Assembly (NCBI RefSeq): GCF_964340395.1
Contig: NC_135551.1
Span: 18,912,003-18,976,002 of the forward strand
Source of the DNA: Glandiceps talaboti
Lineage: Eukaryota; Hemichordata; Enteropneusta; Spengelidae
Direction: 5' to 3'
DNA length: 64,000 nt
The position numbers and the translations under genes were made by a program. The notes under the pieces were generated by a model, which worked only from the letters and a program-made list of their open reading frames with translations, did not search any database and was not told the origin of the DNA. Shown piece after piece: positions 1 through 13,976 of the stretch (the first letter of the stretch is position 1; each line of letters begins with the position of its first letter).

Positions 1-140
1 AGTAAGCTCAAGTTTCAGAGTCATTCTAACAGGGTTCCCTACCACTGGAAATGATAATTTGTTTAAAAACAGTCAATGACATTAGCTTGAGTTTCCTAGT
101 TATTCTACCAGGGTTCCCTACCATTGGAAATGAGTGACAT
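1..140. repeat. Two diverged tandem units, about 80 bp
   Basis: Two similar units begin near 4 and 83. Both contain AGGGTTCCCTACCA followed by TTGGAAATGA or CTGGAAATGA. They look like a local tandem duplication that has since diverged. No coding potential is seen. Confidence 0.6.
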
Positions 141-3000
141 AATGATAACAGTCCATGTGGTACATTTTGTAATACATTCTACTGAAATTGTAGTTTAAGC
201 AGACTTTTGAAGCAATGGGCTCCTCTACTTTGTCAATGTTTATACAGCAGCATTTTGCGGTCGGATTCTCCACTAGTAACTAATGTTTTATTATTCTAGA
301 TAGTAAATTGCACTAGGTAAAATCTACTTGAAATTCCCCTGTCCACTTTACCAGGCTTTCCTACCAGTACCAGAGCATTTATAGTGAGTGTATTTGTTAT
401 GGATGGTATGTAAGTACTTAAAAAATCTACTTGTGTTCTCCAGACATGATTTTGGCAAAGGTTGCAGCTTGGTAATATCATCAATCGTTCGCAATGTTTT
501 GTACCTAGGTACCCCGAAAAAATTAGAACTCCAGCACTGGATGATTTTATTGTATAATGAAAATGAAAACATATACACTATTGTGGGATGACAATGTAAA
601 CAAAAAACACTCTCCAACATTACAGGATTCTGACAAATCATTAACAAAATGCATCAAAACAGTACTAGTTGACAGAATTTGAATAATGACATCACATGTA
701 TAGCTACTGAAAGGAGGTCACCTCATAACCCATGGAAGTGGAAAACTCTATAGACACACCTGTTAACCCTGTAGAAAATGACAACATGTCATAACATGTG
801 ACTTGTGGAGTCAGTTTTCTGATGAAATCGATTTGGTAAGTGGTGTCAGTTACAGAGTTAAAGTGTTTCTATTCTAACATATTGTCTACTATTTCCTGTC
901 GGATACTTCACATACAACAAGAATGTACAGCTAGACTACCACTGTTTGTTTAGTTTGTGACACAACCACTTTGTGTTTTCTGTAACTATATTTTTAACAG
1001 ATAGTCCCTGATATACTCTACACTACCACCCTTTGTTTTGTTCGTGACACTTTGTGTTTTCTGTAACTATGATTTTAACTGATACATGTAGTCCCTGATA
1101 ATGTAAAACTGTTCTGTTTTGTACGAAACACAGCCATATTGTTATAAGATGACATATTGTTTTGAAGACTGTGATGACGGGTGTAGACTTGCTCGATATT
1201 GTGAAAATTAACACACAAGTAGCATAGCATATTACCCAAGGCAACAAACTAAAAAATTTAAATGAAAAATTACACCAATTACTTCTATCAGCACACCAGA
1301 AATTGTTTTGACCTTATTGTGACCTTATTTCTCGAGACGTTGAAGGATATTTTGACTTTTCGTAACAGTTTTCATTTATAAAAAATATGTACGTATATAT
1401 ATTGAGTAAGAGGTTCCAGATCTACATGTATTTTATTTGTTATTATTTTCACAAATGATCGTAACTTTTCTTTGACAACAAAATTCTACAAAAGTAATAA
1501 CTTCCTATATTTATGTGAATATTAGAGAATAGCAGTCAAAATCATTTCTTTTGCAAAAATTCAAACTTCCTGTTATCACCAAAAACAAATTAGTCAAATT
1601 AATTACAGCATACTACTGGTATTTTGTTTTTCATGCATACTCTAGAGTCATGTATTTGTGTCACACTTTCAATTTGTGCTGCCTGCTAGTAGCAAAACAA
1701 ATAGTTGTATATCGTCTGCTGGCACACTTTTAACCAAATATGGAATTTATTGTCGATTATTTATAAAAATTATTGAGATATGGCTTTAAGTTTCTACAAT
1801 TTCATCTGTATTTGACAGTAAAATTTCAATAATATGGTGTCATTTGTGAAATATTGTGTCCATTCTTACTTCAATTTTTATACCACACAGGCGTGTATTT
1901 GTCAACCTCTCTCAAAATCAAATTCTTCATTTTTTCCTTGTTTTTTTAAATGCAATTATTTCTAAACCAACATCTTCACATCACCGTATAACTGTTTCTA
2001 AAATAAGCTGCAAGGTGCCAAGAAATTACAGAATTTCTTTTTTTTATAATTTTGGTCAATCATTTTTTTGGCTGGAAAAGATTTGACCTGAACTACTAAA
2101 TGTTGGAAATTAGATATATAACTATGATTTGTGTCTAAAATAAGTTGAAATGTGACAAAAAGTTACAGAAAATTCTATAAATTTATTCATTTACTAACTT
2201 TTCAGGCCAGAAAAAGATTTGGCTATTTCTGTCGAACATTATATTGAAATGTGCTAAAAATTACAGAAACATTTAATAATTATGTTCAATAATTTTTGGA
2301 AAAGAACAGATTTGAAATAATGAAGCAACATCTACAAATCATATCTAAAATCATACTGAAATTCATGAAAAAATTCACAAAAAAACAAAAAAAATTGGGC
2401 GGGAAAATGTTCAACAGGACACTGGCACCTACATGTACTGTACATACATGTATAGCCTTTAAACAGTATAAATGTACATTTCATCTCACACACAAAACGG
2501 TTGACTACTCTTTAAGATTCTGCAAATATGATAAATTATTTACAGAATATAATTTCCTGTTAATCCTTGTAAAGTTTAGACAAGTATTCAATTTGTATGC
2601 AAATTATATGAAACACTGTAAAGAAAGTGAATAAAGCCTTGCAGCTACGTTAATTTCATCTGTCTGTTCATTTCAAAACATGTTATGTCCCTTTCAGCCC
2701 TTAGCAGTTTTCTGATTACCTAATGTATGTATCTAACTGTTTTTATTAACCAAGGTAGACACCAGTTTTATCAGAAAATTGGACGTTAAATGAACTGACT
2801 GGTGCTTTTTATAAACTGTATGTACTATACATACGATAGTACGTCACATGTACTTTATGTCCAATTTTACTATAAATTGCTTTGCATTCAGCTTTTTACT
2901 GTAAACTCCACATATATGGAGTCCAATCAACAGATCTTCAAATTCACAAATATCACCTTTTCCCCACCTACAAGTGAATTCCCGGCATTGACAACAAAAG
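141..3000. other. Non-genic AT-rich DNA
   Basis: I see no exon with convincing splice sites or protein similarity. A tandem duplication with a period near 79 bp lies around 969-1110; both units carry TTTGTGTTTTCTGTAACTAT and AGTCCCTGATA. Open frames on both strands between 300 and 650 have no recognisable domain and are treated as chance. The rest is simple AT-rich sequence with frequent TACATGTA-like words. Confidence 0.5.
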
Positions 3001-4190
3001 TTTTATCATCAGCGAATGAGTGATGTTTCGACCACTTTATTTGACAGGCATCGTTTTTCAAGAGCATACTATATTTCAATCAATAAACGAACAATGACCT
3101 CATGACATGTAAATATCAAACTAGCTATTTTTAAAATGTAATCTGTTACAATAAAGTGTAGAGCCAAATTCTGTTACTGCAAACTAGACTTATGTCACCA
3201 GGGATTGACTGATGTGTCAACCATTTTATTTGACACGCATTGTCAAAATTTTTCAAGTATGTGCTGTATTTCAATCAATAAATGAAAAGTGATCTCATGA
3301 CATGTAAATATCGAAATAAACTTTCTAGTTTGAAATGTCATCTTTTAGTACAACAGTCAAATGAAATTCTAGTAATGCAACTTAGAATCATATTGTCTGT
3401 GACTGATTGGTATGTCATCCATTTTATTTGGCATGTCCAAATATTAATGTGCTTGTTTTTAATATTGCAATGAGTAAATTAAAAGTGATCTCAAAACGTA
3501 AATATCCAAAGAACTTAAATGTACATATACTGGTAAAATGATATAATCTTTGACAGGAGAGCTAGACTACATCTACATTTGTACACATGGTATCAACTCA
3601 TCTCTTTAGTTGTATTTGCCCTCATCATCTCTTTACAGAGAGATCTTGAGATTTGATGCCACAGATACCATCTAGACTACAGTAGAGCTAGTCTACATCT
3701 ACCCATGGTATCAACTCATCTCTTTGCCCTCATCATCTCTTTACAGAGAGATCTTGAGATTTGATGCCACAGATACCATCTAGACTACAGTAGAGCTAGT
3801 CTACATCTACCCATGGTATCAACTCATCTCTTTGCCCTCATCATCTCTTTACAGAGAGATCTTGAGATTTGATGCCACAGATAACATCTAGACTACAGTA
3901 GAGCAACCCTGTGATAAATACAACTTAAGAATTGTATCATCAGTGGCTGACCTTTCACCTTTTCTATTTGACAGGCATTGTCAAAATATTAATATGTTTG
4001 CTCTATTTCAATAAATAAAGTGATCTCGTAGTATGCAAATGTCAAACCAATTTCTACATATCACCTTTTACCATATGGCAAATTCCGATAATGCAACTAA
4101 GATGTAATAGTTCTATATATTGACAGTGACTGACGTTTCACCTAGATGCTAATACTAGACAGGAATCATTGAAACATTCATATGCTATCC
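3000..4190. repeat. Diverged repeat of about 190 bp with a nested 108-bp minisatellite
   Basis: Related units start near 3010, 3200, 3400, 3940 and 4120. Each runs through a TTTATTTGACAGGCAT-like word, a TTTCAATCAATAAA-like word and GTGATCTCA. Inside the array, at about 3565-3905, a near-identical 108-bp unit with CATGGTATCAACTCATCTC and CTTGAGATTTGATGCCAC repeats almost three times. The minisatellite is far less diverged than the units around it, so it expanded later. Confidence 0.7.
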
Positions 4191-5024
4191 TTGTTATTGA
4201 AAGCTATGACAAAAGAAACTCCTTTTCTTATACATTAAGAAATATACAGTTTGGGAAAAAGGGAAAAAAATAATGTGTTATCATCCTATTTCAAAATCAA
4301 ATACACTATTTCAACTATGTAGTATCTAAACTGTCATTTTTACATTACTAGAATATGTCAAACTGTCTTTGTCAATGTACATTATGTTTTCATATAGCGT
4401 CAACTTTTCAACTATTTACAACGTGAAGTAGTCTATACAGAGCTGACATTCTGCTGTACATGTCTCCTAACAGTATATCATTCAATTACCCACAATGCAC
4501 AGACCAGATTGAGTACAAACATTCATGCAATCCACTATCAATTTGATGTCAAACTTAAAATCTCTGGAGACAAGTATTAATATTTTATTTGTTTGCGCTA
4601 TTTACCATATGTCTGTGAATCTAAGGGCTGTCATACATGTCTCCTCCTATCACTCATTCAAATACCCACAAAACAAGGTATAAGCATTCACACAATATTC
4701 ACTATCAATTCAATGTAAAACTTAAAATCTCTGGACACTAGCTATGACATTTAAGTATCTTCAGGGACGTACAAATATGTGTTCTTTGTTCTGTTACATG
4801 TACTTGTATAGAAAAACATTCAATTTCTATCCCTTCTGTACTGTAGAGACAACAAAATTTGAATGAAATTTACAATGATCTACCCATTTACAAGTAACCA
4901 CAAATTTGCAGAAACATTCTGATAGAATGAAGGAGGAACAGTACATGCAAAAAAATGTAGTGTGGTGTGATATGTTTGTGTGTGATTTTACATGTACCAG
5001 TACACAAGAGTCAGTGTCTTGTGT
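4191..5024. other. Non-genic stretch
   Basis: AT-rich sequence without recognisable exons. It holds two loosely similar copies (near 4450-4580 and 4620-4740) sharing CTGTACATGTCTCC- or CATACATGTCTCC-type words and AACTTAAAATCTCTGGA. Confidence 0.4.
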
Positions 5025-5251
5025 GGGTCTGTCTCTGTCTCTGTCTCTGTCTCTGTCTCTGTCTCTGTTTGTCTCTGTCTCTGTTTCTGTCTGTCTGTCT
5101 GTCTGTCTCTGTCTCTGTTTCTGTCTGTCTGTCTGTCTCTGTCTGTCTGGCTTTGTCTGTCTCTGTCTGTCTGGCTTTGTCTGTCTCTGTCTGTCTGTCT
5201 GTCTGTCTGTCTGTGTCTGTCTGGCTCTCTGTCTGTCTCTGTTTGTGTGTC

Positions 5252-5308
<57 letters not shown>

Positions 5309-5311
5309 ATT

Positions 5312-5344
<33 letters not shown>

Positions 5345-5385
5345 ATTTCTGTCTGTCTTTCAGTGTCTGTCTCTGTGTATTTGTA
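5025..5385. repeat. (CTGT)n / (CTGTCT)n microsatellite
   Basis: About 360 bp of CTGT and CTCTGT repeats with a few interruptions (GGCTTTG, TATTT). Open frames on both strands here are repeat translation (CLSV or DRQT runs) and not genes. Confidence 0.95.
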
Positions 5386-8300
5386 ACACACCTAATTACT
5401 GATACACATACACACAATGACATTTATGGAGAAATGGGAGTCTAGACTTGGTATACTAAAATTTACAGGAAACCTATAAAAGTTTATGACTTCAACATCC
5501 TGTGTATAATACAATAAAAATACAAAAAATATGACTTATTGATGTATGACGAAAACAGAGTGGCTCTCTGAAATTTACAGAATCAAAATACTGTAAGTAT
5601 AAAAATAACTGGTACCAGTCTTATCCAAACGGTGAGATGACATATTGATATGAAATAACACTTTCTTATAAATTAGGCTACACATTTACATACACAAATA
5701 TATGTACTGGGTATCATACAAATATACCAAATGTAGGCTATGCAGACAATATGTATGTATAGTTATAACACATCACAGCTGTTACTTGATTATCTGTATT
5801 CATAGAACACAATGGACCCATCTGAGTCATACAAAATTGTAATCATGGTGAATTTCTATTTTATATCCATTTCATTTAATTGCATCTTTTTAGTACAATT
5901 TACTGTCACTACAATTATTGGACAAAGGAAAGACAGAGTTACCAACAATTTTCAATTTTTCCAACAATTTTCAATTTTCCCCCTTTTTGAGCTACAAGTA
6001 GATGCTTTTTTTTCTCCTTCGTACAATACAGTCATTTGTTTTAATAATATTGGAAACCTAATTACAACTAGTATATTATTATTCATAATATACTATAAAT
6101 AGTTCAAATTTCTTTATGTCTAATTGTAACTGAATGTATTTAAATGACAATTTAGATTTTCAATTTGAGTTGAATTTCACTTTTGCTATTGCTATGTTTA
6201 AACACAGGAAATTATTTTCTAATATTATTTAAGCAGAAATAGGGTACTTAGTTGAGTAATAAAAACATTCTACATATCTAAAACTCCATTCCTGAATTAA
6301 CAAATAACAATAATGAAGATAATTTATAATCTGATCTGACTATTCTTCAAAAACTGAGTCCTAGGTGCACTGAGTCCTCCTAGGTGCACACATCTTGGCA
6401 TAGACCTATAATGGCACAACAGTCCTGTAACTTCCTAACCCCTAACTTGAATCCGTGCAGCAACTGAATTTTAAAAATACAGTCTTTTATAAAGGGTTGA
6501 AGATCTCCATTGTAGCACAGGTTACAGTCCTACAGTTAGCCTAGGAATTTGGCTACCTGGCCTGAAAATGTCATAATTTATAGTCTGTCAAGCTATGTCG
6601 TAGCCCAGAGCCTTGTCATTGGCTTTGAAATCCATTGATCCTACATTAACGAAATGATTTGAAAACCAGGAATGAGTCTCTAAGCTTAGGATTGTTTCTG
6701 GACTATCTCACAGTACAATGTATATGCATGGCATATTTTGATGTATATTATTCTAATCACGTCTATTTCACTTAATTAGTTTAATTCACTAATTATCTAA
6801 ATTGTTTTTCAAATATAGTTTTGAAAATCTGCTGTTGCATTACCTTCAACCACTTGTTGTACCTTGATGTATACGACAAATTGAATGTATCTGACATGAA
6901 ATCATTAAAGTTACATCAATTTCACTTCAAATGTCAAATTTTAAATTGTCTGTCAAATATATTTTTGAAGATCTGCTGCTGCACTGCCTACGAATACTTG
7001 TATCTTGATGTATGTGACAATTTGAATGAGTCTGACATGATATCAATCAATTAAAAGTTACATGAATTTCACTCAGATACATGTAGTCTAATAAATCCAT
7101 GCCTCTCAACCATCCTTCAAATCTAGCTTTGAAGATCTCCTTTTTAACATCACTTACAAACACTTATTTGAATTGAGACGTATATATGATGACAATTAGG
7201 ACGTGGATGAAAATCATTAAAATAGAATCAATTTCATAAATAGTTAAAATATCAAAAATCGCTAAAATCACATCAATTTCATAATCATTAAAATCACATC
7301 AAAATGATCAATTTTATAAATCATTAAACTTTCATAAATTTCATGTCGTTAAAATGTCAAAAATCATTGAAATTCCATAAATCGTTAAAATTACATTAAT
7401 TTCAGAAATCGTTAAAATTCCATAAATCGTTACAATTACATCAATTTCAAAAATCGTTAAAAATGCATCAAGTAACATCATTCAATTTCATTCATGTGAC
7501 AGTCACCTAAATCGTCTTTCAAACAAAGTTGGGAACCTCTGTTTTCTCACTAGACCAGAGACTCGTACAATGTAATTGGTTTTCAAATCTGAAGAACCTC
7601 CAGTAACATTTGGCAATGATTTGAAAACTAACCATGAGTCTATAGGCCATTTTATTGCATACATACACTTTACTGTACATTGTACACTTGTAGACATTTA
7701 CATGTATATATGCCGATAAAAATGTGTCAACGAATCAATTTACTCAAATTGTCCAATTTAGTGATCTAAAAACATCAATTTCTCTCTCTCACTATCCTGC
7801 TAAATTACACTATAATTTATTGCACACTGCAGGTATCCGCATACAATGGATAGAATTATGAAATAACCCCCCGCTAGTAAAATATGATCCATTCTAATTT
7901 TACCCTAGTCTGCAGTAACACAGCGGGTTGTCAGATATAACAGGCTGTTAAATATCATGTGTGTATTTTTATTAATGAAGGCATCTGTGAGATGTCATGA
8001 TTGTAATACCTAGGATATAACTGTACAGTAATGATAGGAAAAGAGAAGGGTTTCTGGCTTTGCAATAAATAATTCACCAGTGTTCGATCTAGGATACCGA
8101 GTTTCGAAAAGCTTGTGACCTGTCAATGTTATATACATACGGCGTATTTGGACTCCAAATTGTTGCGCCTGAAAAGCCTCACAGACTTCAGAAATAGTGG
8201 CCAATCGGATTTTTTAAGCGCAAATTGCGCAATGGCGCGGCCTAGATCGAACACTGATTCACAACATTAATTTTTTGAGTTACTATAATCTTCATGTTCT

Positions 8301-11300
8301 AAACTCACTTTAGCATGAACATTAATACAAACCAGTATCTGTATATTATATAAGCAAGAAATGATACATGGAGAAGGAGGGCCCTAGGGTTCATTGCCTT
8401 CCTTCCAGTAAATTTCCATATCATTTTGATAAATTCAGGTTCCTGAACATCATCTTCTAAACTTACTTTCAATCTATATGAAAAATCACACACAAGAAAA
8501 GGTCCAGGAAAAAACCTAATAAATGTATAATGTAATGTCTGCATTTCAATAATCAGACACAATTTAACATCATTGAGAATTTGCATAACAAAAGAAGGCA
8601 TTGATATGCTAATTAATTGACAGGGGTTTTCAAGGAACCATACGATGGAACCCACTACTCTATAAAGGTTTAGAGAGAACCAAATACTGTAAACTTAAGA
8701 TATTTTCACCACTAGAAAATTTTGCAATTTTACAGTCTTCAGCTAAGTTCTCAAAGACTAAATTTTTACTAATTACCAGATTATTACATTGTTTTCATGT
8801 ACAAGAACGCATTTTAGTCATTATTCATATTTGCGTTTTTGTTTTCTCGAGAAATTAACGAAAATAAGTCTTTAGTGAAAATTTCCAGGTTTACAGTATG
8901 ACACGTATGTTGACAATTTTGGGTAAGGACATTTGTTATGTCAACTCAATCTTAGCTATAACAGTCAGCAGTCTAAGGGAGCAATGAACAGAACAAAATT
9001 CATCATCATTTATACATGTAGGTTGTCTGGTTTGTAATTCAAGTTGAAAATTGTAATAACCAACATAAATCGTATGAAACTGGATTGTGATTTCTTAATT
9101 GGCCAATCAGAATGATTTACACCTGTCATACACACTGTTAATTAGCATACCATGATGATTTACACCTGTGTCAAACCTACAAGTAATAAGCTCATCATTC
9201 AAACTTACAAGTAGATGTGGACAATCTTTTATGATTTACACTCCTAAAGACATGCTTTTAACAATATTTATATACAGTATTTTGTTCAGCCCAGTAGCAA
9301 AATCTAACAGAGTCTTAGTAGTTACCGAGGTGTTTTATCATGTCCTCCACCAAAATTATGGTACAACATATGGAAATTTATGAAAAAAAACACCGACGTT
9401 CACATCTGCTGAGTAAATCATTTCTGAACGGGATCAGGAGAGAGTCATGAGGATGGATGGGTATGGAGAGGTTGGCAGGAATAGGAGGAGATAATCAGAT
9501 ACAAGAACGGATATTAACAGATATCTGTCTGTTTGATTCTATGGGTATAAAGGATTTTATGCCTTTTATCAGAGACGCAGCTGCAAAGTGAAAATGATAA
9601 ATACAGAATGCTTCAAGCGGAAATATAGAGAAACTTTGAAACACAGTGACGTGACGTATGAGACCCTGACCACGATACAATTGATCACCTTGCTAAGGAT
9701 TACGCTCTTTATACACACTTAGTACAGGAAACAAACTGACAATGCCCAAACAAACACACAAATGTCCAAACAAACAATTGACTTGAAAGGAACTATGAAC
9801 CATTTACTAGTAAATGTACCGTTAATACTTCACCAATAAATGTCTTGCTGTACAGCATTGACTGACTGACGATGAATAGCTTGGCTTTTTCTTGAACTGA
9901 CGACCGATAAACCTTGATTTGAGAGATTAGTAGTACTAATTGCAAGCATGATTCGACAGATCACGTTTCTAGATTTGAGAGGGACATAAGGGCATATACG
10001 TACAGCTATCATTTAGACAGCAATACTACCATAAATTATACATCCTCATCATGTACAATTTAAACATAAAAGATGAACATACATGTCGTCCTGACAACAG
10101 ACCACATCTTAGGAAGTTGGACAGTTAGTATTTCATTATCCCCTAATAAATTCTCACCTACTATTAGATTGCCCAGAGACACTTGTAGTCTAGTGTTATC
10201 CATGGCACCGAATCCCTGGATCAAATCTAGGTCTCAAGATCTCTCATTGAGCTAGACCAGGGTAAAGAGTTAATTCAATACCACAGGTAGATCTAGACTA
10301 AGAGACTTGCTATCCAGCTAATTGACAATGTCATTCACCAATATGTCAACACCAGGTAGCATGCATAGTCTCTATAGGCTGCAGATGTAACTATAGTATT
10401 ACATTGTAAACGCAGGAACCAAATATGTACTCCAATCATAAATCAAATGTGCTATATTAGAACAATATAACTTATCTGTACGATTATCAGATACACAATC
10501 ACTTGATATGTTAACAATAACAGATGTTGATAAATCTAATTTTTCACTAAAATCATGTGCTGAGTAGAGTTATCATTTTCATAATAAATTCTATGTCTCT
10601 GGTACAAGTACATTGACTGTACTATTCAAAAAGACAAAGTTGTTACATATAGAATATCCTGTTAAATTATTTTTATTTATGCAAGCTATGGTGAATATCT
10701 GGTGAGCTACTGGTATTTCTTATGAATTTAGACTGAGCATTTGCACAGACAAGCTTTTATCATACATTTATATTACTGGCTAAAATTGCACAAATGAAAT
10801 TATTGATGAATAAGTACTGGTGTCAGGTAATACTACATTCAATCGTTTGTTTAGTGTATTTCTGTGTCACTCACTGTCAAGTTTAGACTGTAAGATTATG
10901 TCATGTTGTTCAGCCCTATCAGGCTTTTTAAGATATGTCATGTTGTTCAACTCTATCTGGCTTCTTAACCAGTGCTGGCTGATAGCATGACATGAAAGTC
11001 TGTATCTCATCGACTATGTTACTACAGTTTACAATACCAGTCAAGTGAAATATATTTTGGCCAGTTTTCGCAATAAATTGCTGCTTCAACAATAGTTAGT
11101 CAAAGTGGCCAGGACATTCCCAACTCACTATCTCCCTACACACAATAACATAAAACACATACGTACCTAGAACAGGTCACTCAATCTCCTATTGTAAGAG
11201 TCCTATAGGCTATAACCACAATACTGTACCTGTAGGCTTTGCTTGCAGCTATTCACCAACACAATAAAATCTCAAACAACTGCATTTTATTTTCAATGAT

Positions 11301-13178
11301 TTACAATGTGCCACCGTATCAAAGGCAAATGGCCACTTGACAACGCCATCTGAATACTGACCTCAATCTACACGTATGCAGGTTGACAATCACTTTTAAT
11401 CAATGTTAGTTAAGGTAGTACGCACCTCAGACATTAAAATCTTATACTTTTTCTTTTACTTTGTTCAAGAGAAACGCCAACCCATTTTCAGTTAAAATCA
11501 AAACGAAAAATCAGGTGTCAACATTCAAATTGTTTAAACAGAGGTCCAAATAATCCCAAAATTAAGTCATTTTGGAATCCAATATGGCCACCGACGTAAA
11601 ACTCTATGGAAACTATCTGATTGTCAATTTCCTATTGATACTCCTATGTTCATGTATTTAGGAAAACTTTTAACATTTGGACTTTCAATATGGTTGACAA
11701 ATTCACATCCATTTTTGCATGGCAATGGGTAGTATAGAAACAATATTTGTGAGCTCGTTTACTACAATCACTCTCTTCATCATACAGCCAAATGGATTTC
11801 TCTAGCACAACATCCGTTCGCACCACCAACAGCGGTAGCTTAATGATATTGGAGTGTGATATAAACGTGATGACGTTATTGCATCCACAAATGACTTACA
11901 TGTACTTTCAGATTGGAGGTGGAGTTTGTAGTAATTCCCATAATAGTCAATGTTTGAATGAAGTAACCAATCACAACTGCTTGTCAGTGTGTGATGGATT
12001 ACTTCTGACATGCACTGTTCAGCCTTTCCCCAGCAGAGATTTACAATGTAGCTAGATTTTCAGTACAATTTGTCAATTTGACTATACGTGAAGAGAGAAA
12101 GAGATTGCAGAAAACAAGACAACATGTATAATTACTAGACTAACCAATTTAGGGGAGAAGATTTGTCTTTATACTCAGACTGGAATGATATTGAAGGGTG
12201 ATAAATAGCTGGCTGAAAGAACTATTCAAGTCATGCCTACAGCAGTAAAAATAATGCCATATATATAAATCCACAATTACGTTATTTCACAACTACTGCC
12301 TTTACCATTTATTAAATTTAATGGGGTTTTTTCCAATACATTTATCACCTCAAAAAGTTCTGAACATAAACAGAATAAATGTTCTTTTATAAAGGAGAGT
12401 AAAGATCATTTTACAGTGAAAACAAACACAGTTTGGAGGTCAATCTCATCTAGAGGTCATACCACCTCATCTAGGCAGAGTATGAAGCTATTAACCCCTA
12501 GGATGGTGTCCTCGTAACCTTAACGCGATCAACCGTATCTAATGCCACCACTCTCAAGGGTCAAAGGTGAATGGAAGGCTTTATTCCACTCCCATAAATC
12601 TCAGAACTATTAGTGCTGATTTTACTCGGAGATAAAAAAATTTAAAACAATTTTGTGAGTTTTTTAATGAGTGTCTGAGACAATTAGAGTTCTTATGGTG
12701 GGTGGTATTGAGTGTTTAGGACAGATTTATCTATAGGCACGCCAATAACTTGGAGTGAAACCTTGCAAGCTTTGAATTACAAATGGTATAAACAGTCGGA
12801 ATTTTGATTTTTGTAAGATGAACCAGTGTCATAATATTGTAGTGATATGTTTACATAGTAGTCATTAATAAGACATTAATACAGCAGCCAGTCTAGACTA
12901 GACGCAGTGCAGTTTCAATGGATATTTTATCACTTTTTCATCATCAGTCATAAACCACAGCCTCTTTTCATGGCATGGTCCATAACGCACCATCAAGTAG
13001 TACATATTTCGCTGCTTCAGCAGAAACATGCACTCTGAATTGCAAGAATGTACTTTTTCAAGGCACAATTTTTACAATGTCAGCATTGGATTTGCAAAGA
13101 TTGCTTTCATAAATCTAGCAAACATAAACTACTAAATATTTCACATCTACTAATTCATACTATTACAACATTATCACA
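5386..13178. other. Long non-genic region with dispersed repeats
   Basis: I found no supportable exon in almost 8 kb. Contents include a degenerate run of short CATTAAAATCACATCAATTTC-like units at about 7220-7460. Two related repeat copies at about 6580-6690 and 7540-7640 share GATTTGAAAACYA and ATGAGTCT words. A MITE-like copy starts at 11410. A minus-strand gene whose first exon is proposed near 19.4 kb could have introns or exons here, but I could not identify any. Confidence 0.45.
11410..11715. mobile_element. MITE-like dispersed repeat, truncated copy
   Basis: The sequence beginning TTAAGGTAGTACGCACCTC is similar over about 300 bp to the copy at 37772-38147. Shared words include AATCAGGTGTCA and GAATCCAATATGGCC. 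The end with the reverse terminal repeat is not recognisable here, so this copy looks truncated. Confidence 0.65.
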
Positions 13179-13838
13179 CAATAGCACGGCTATAATAAAA
13201 ACCTTATAATGTAGTCTGAACACCACTATGTGAACATGACAATACTATACAAATCCTTGAATTTATTTTGTCATTAATCACCGATAAAATCCATTCATTG
13301 CAAAGAACTGACTCAAGTTCACAATAACACAATATATCTATCAAGTAAATCACTTTGTGTTTTGTCTGTTATAGCGATAGGTGTCCTAGACTGTCTGCCT
13401 GGTGGATCTCTAACTCCGCTACATATGGATAGTGAACGAGTGTTGTGGTACATTTATATCACAGATCCAGCAAGTAGACAGTCTATAGATGTCTGTGCTA
13501 TATCTTGAACAGTAGAGAGACCTATTAGTAGGTACACTGTATATCAAATGGATAGCACTGAGACATGACTATTAGGCTTGTCAATACTGTTTGCCTCAAG
13601 TGATACTTTGTGATAGATAGTGTACATGGCAAGTCCCTGGGCTACAAAATATGGTCCCTGGCAATCACAGGAGACAGGGCTAAATTGGTTACTTTGTTTA
13701 CAACAAACATGACAGAAAAAATATATATAAAAAGAAAAACAAACAAACAAACAAACAAACAAACAAACAAACAAACAAACAAAGAGAAAGAAATACATGT
13801 ATGTCTACATGAATGTTCTCAATCATCTAGGTATGAAG

Positions 13839-13938
13839 TTAATAACAAAGTAATTATAATCTATCCTACTGGACTTGCTGTTGTTTTGAATGGCAACAGC
13901 AAGTCCAGTAGGATGGATTGTAATTATTTCGTTATTAA
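13839..13938. repeat. Long hairpin, 45-bp arms, unit 1
   Basis: The left arm (13839-13883) and right arm (13894-13938) are reverse complements apart from four positions, three of which can form G-U pairs in RNA. They are separated by the 10-nt loop TTTTGAATGG. The inner arm contains TACTGGACTTGCTGTTG. This could be a fold-back element or the palindromic end of a transposon. Confidence 0.9.
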
Positions 13939-13940
13939 AG

Positions 13941-13976
<36 letters not shown>

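Noticed and set aside
348-647. Minus-strand frame with VPRYKTLRTIDDITKLQPLP
   Set aside because: It looks somewhat protein-like and could be an exon of the minus-strand gene proposed at 19.4 kb. I found no clear acceptor-donor pair or family match.
4827-5445. Open frames up to 198 codons on both strands
   Set aside because: They translate a CTGT microsatellite in several frames. The regular CLSV/DRQT patterns are not a protein family.
8305-8655. 116-codon minus-strand frame
   Set aside because: It has a possible acceptor before VSLEDDVQEPEF, but no matching partner exon and no known domain.
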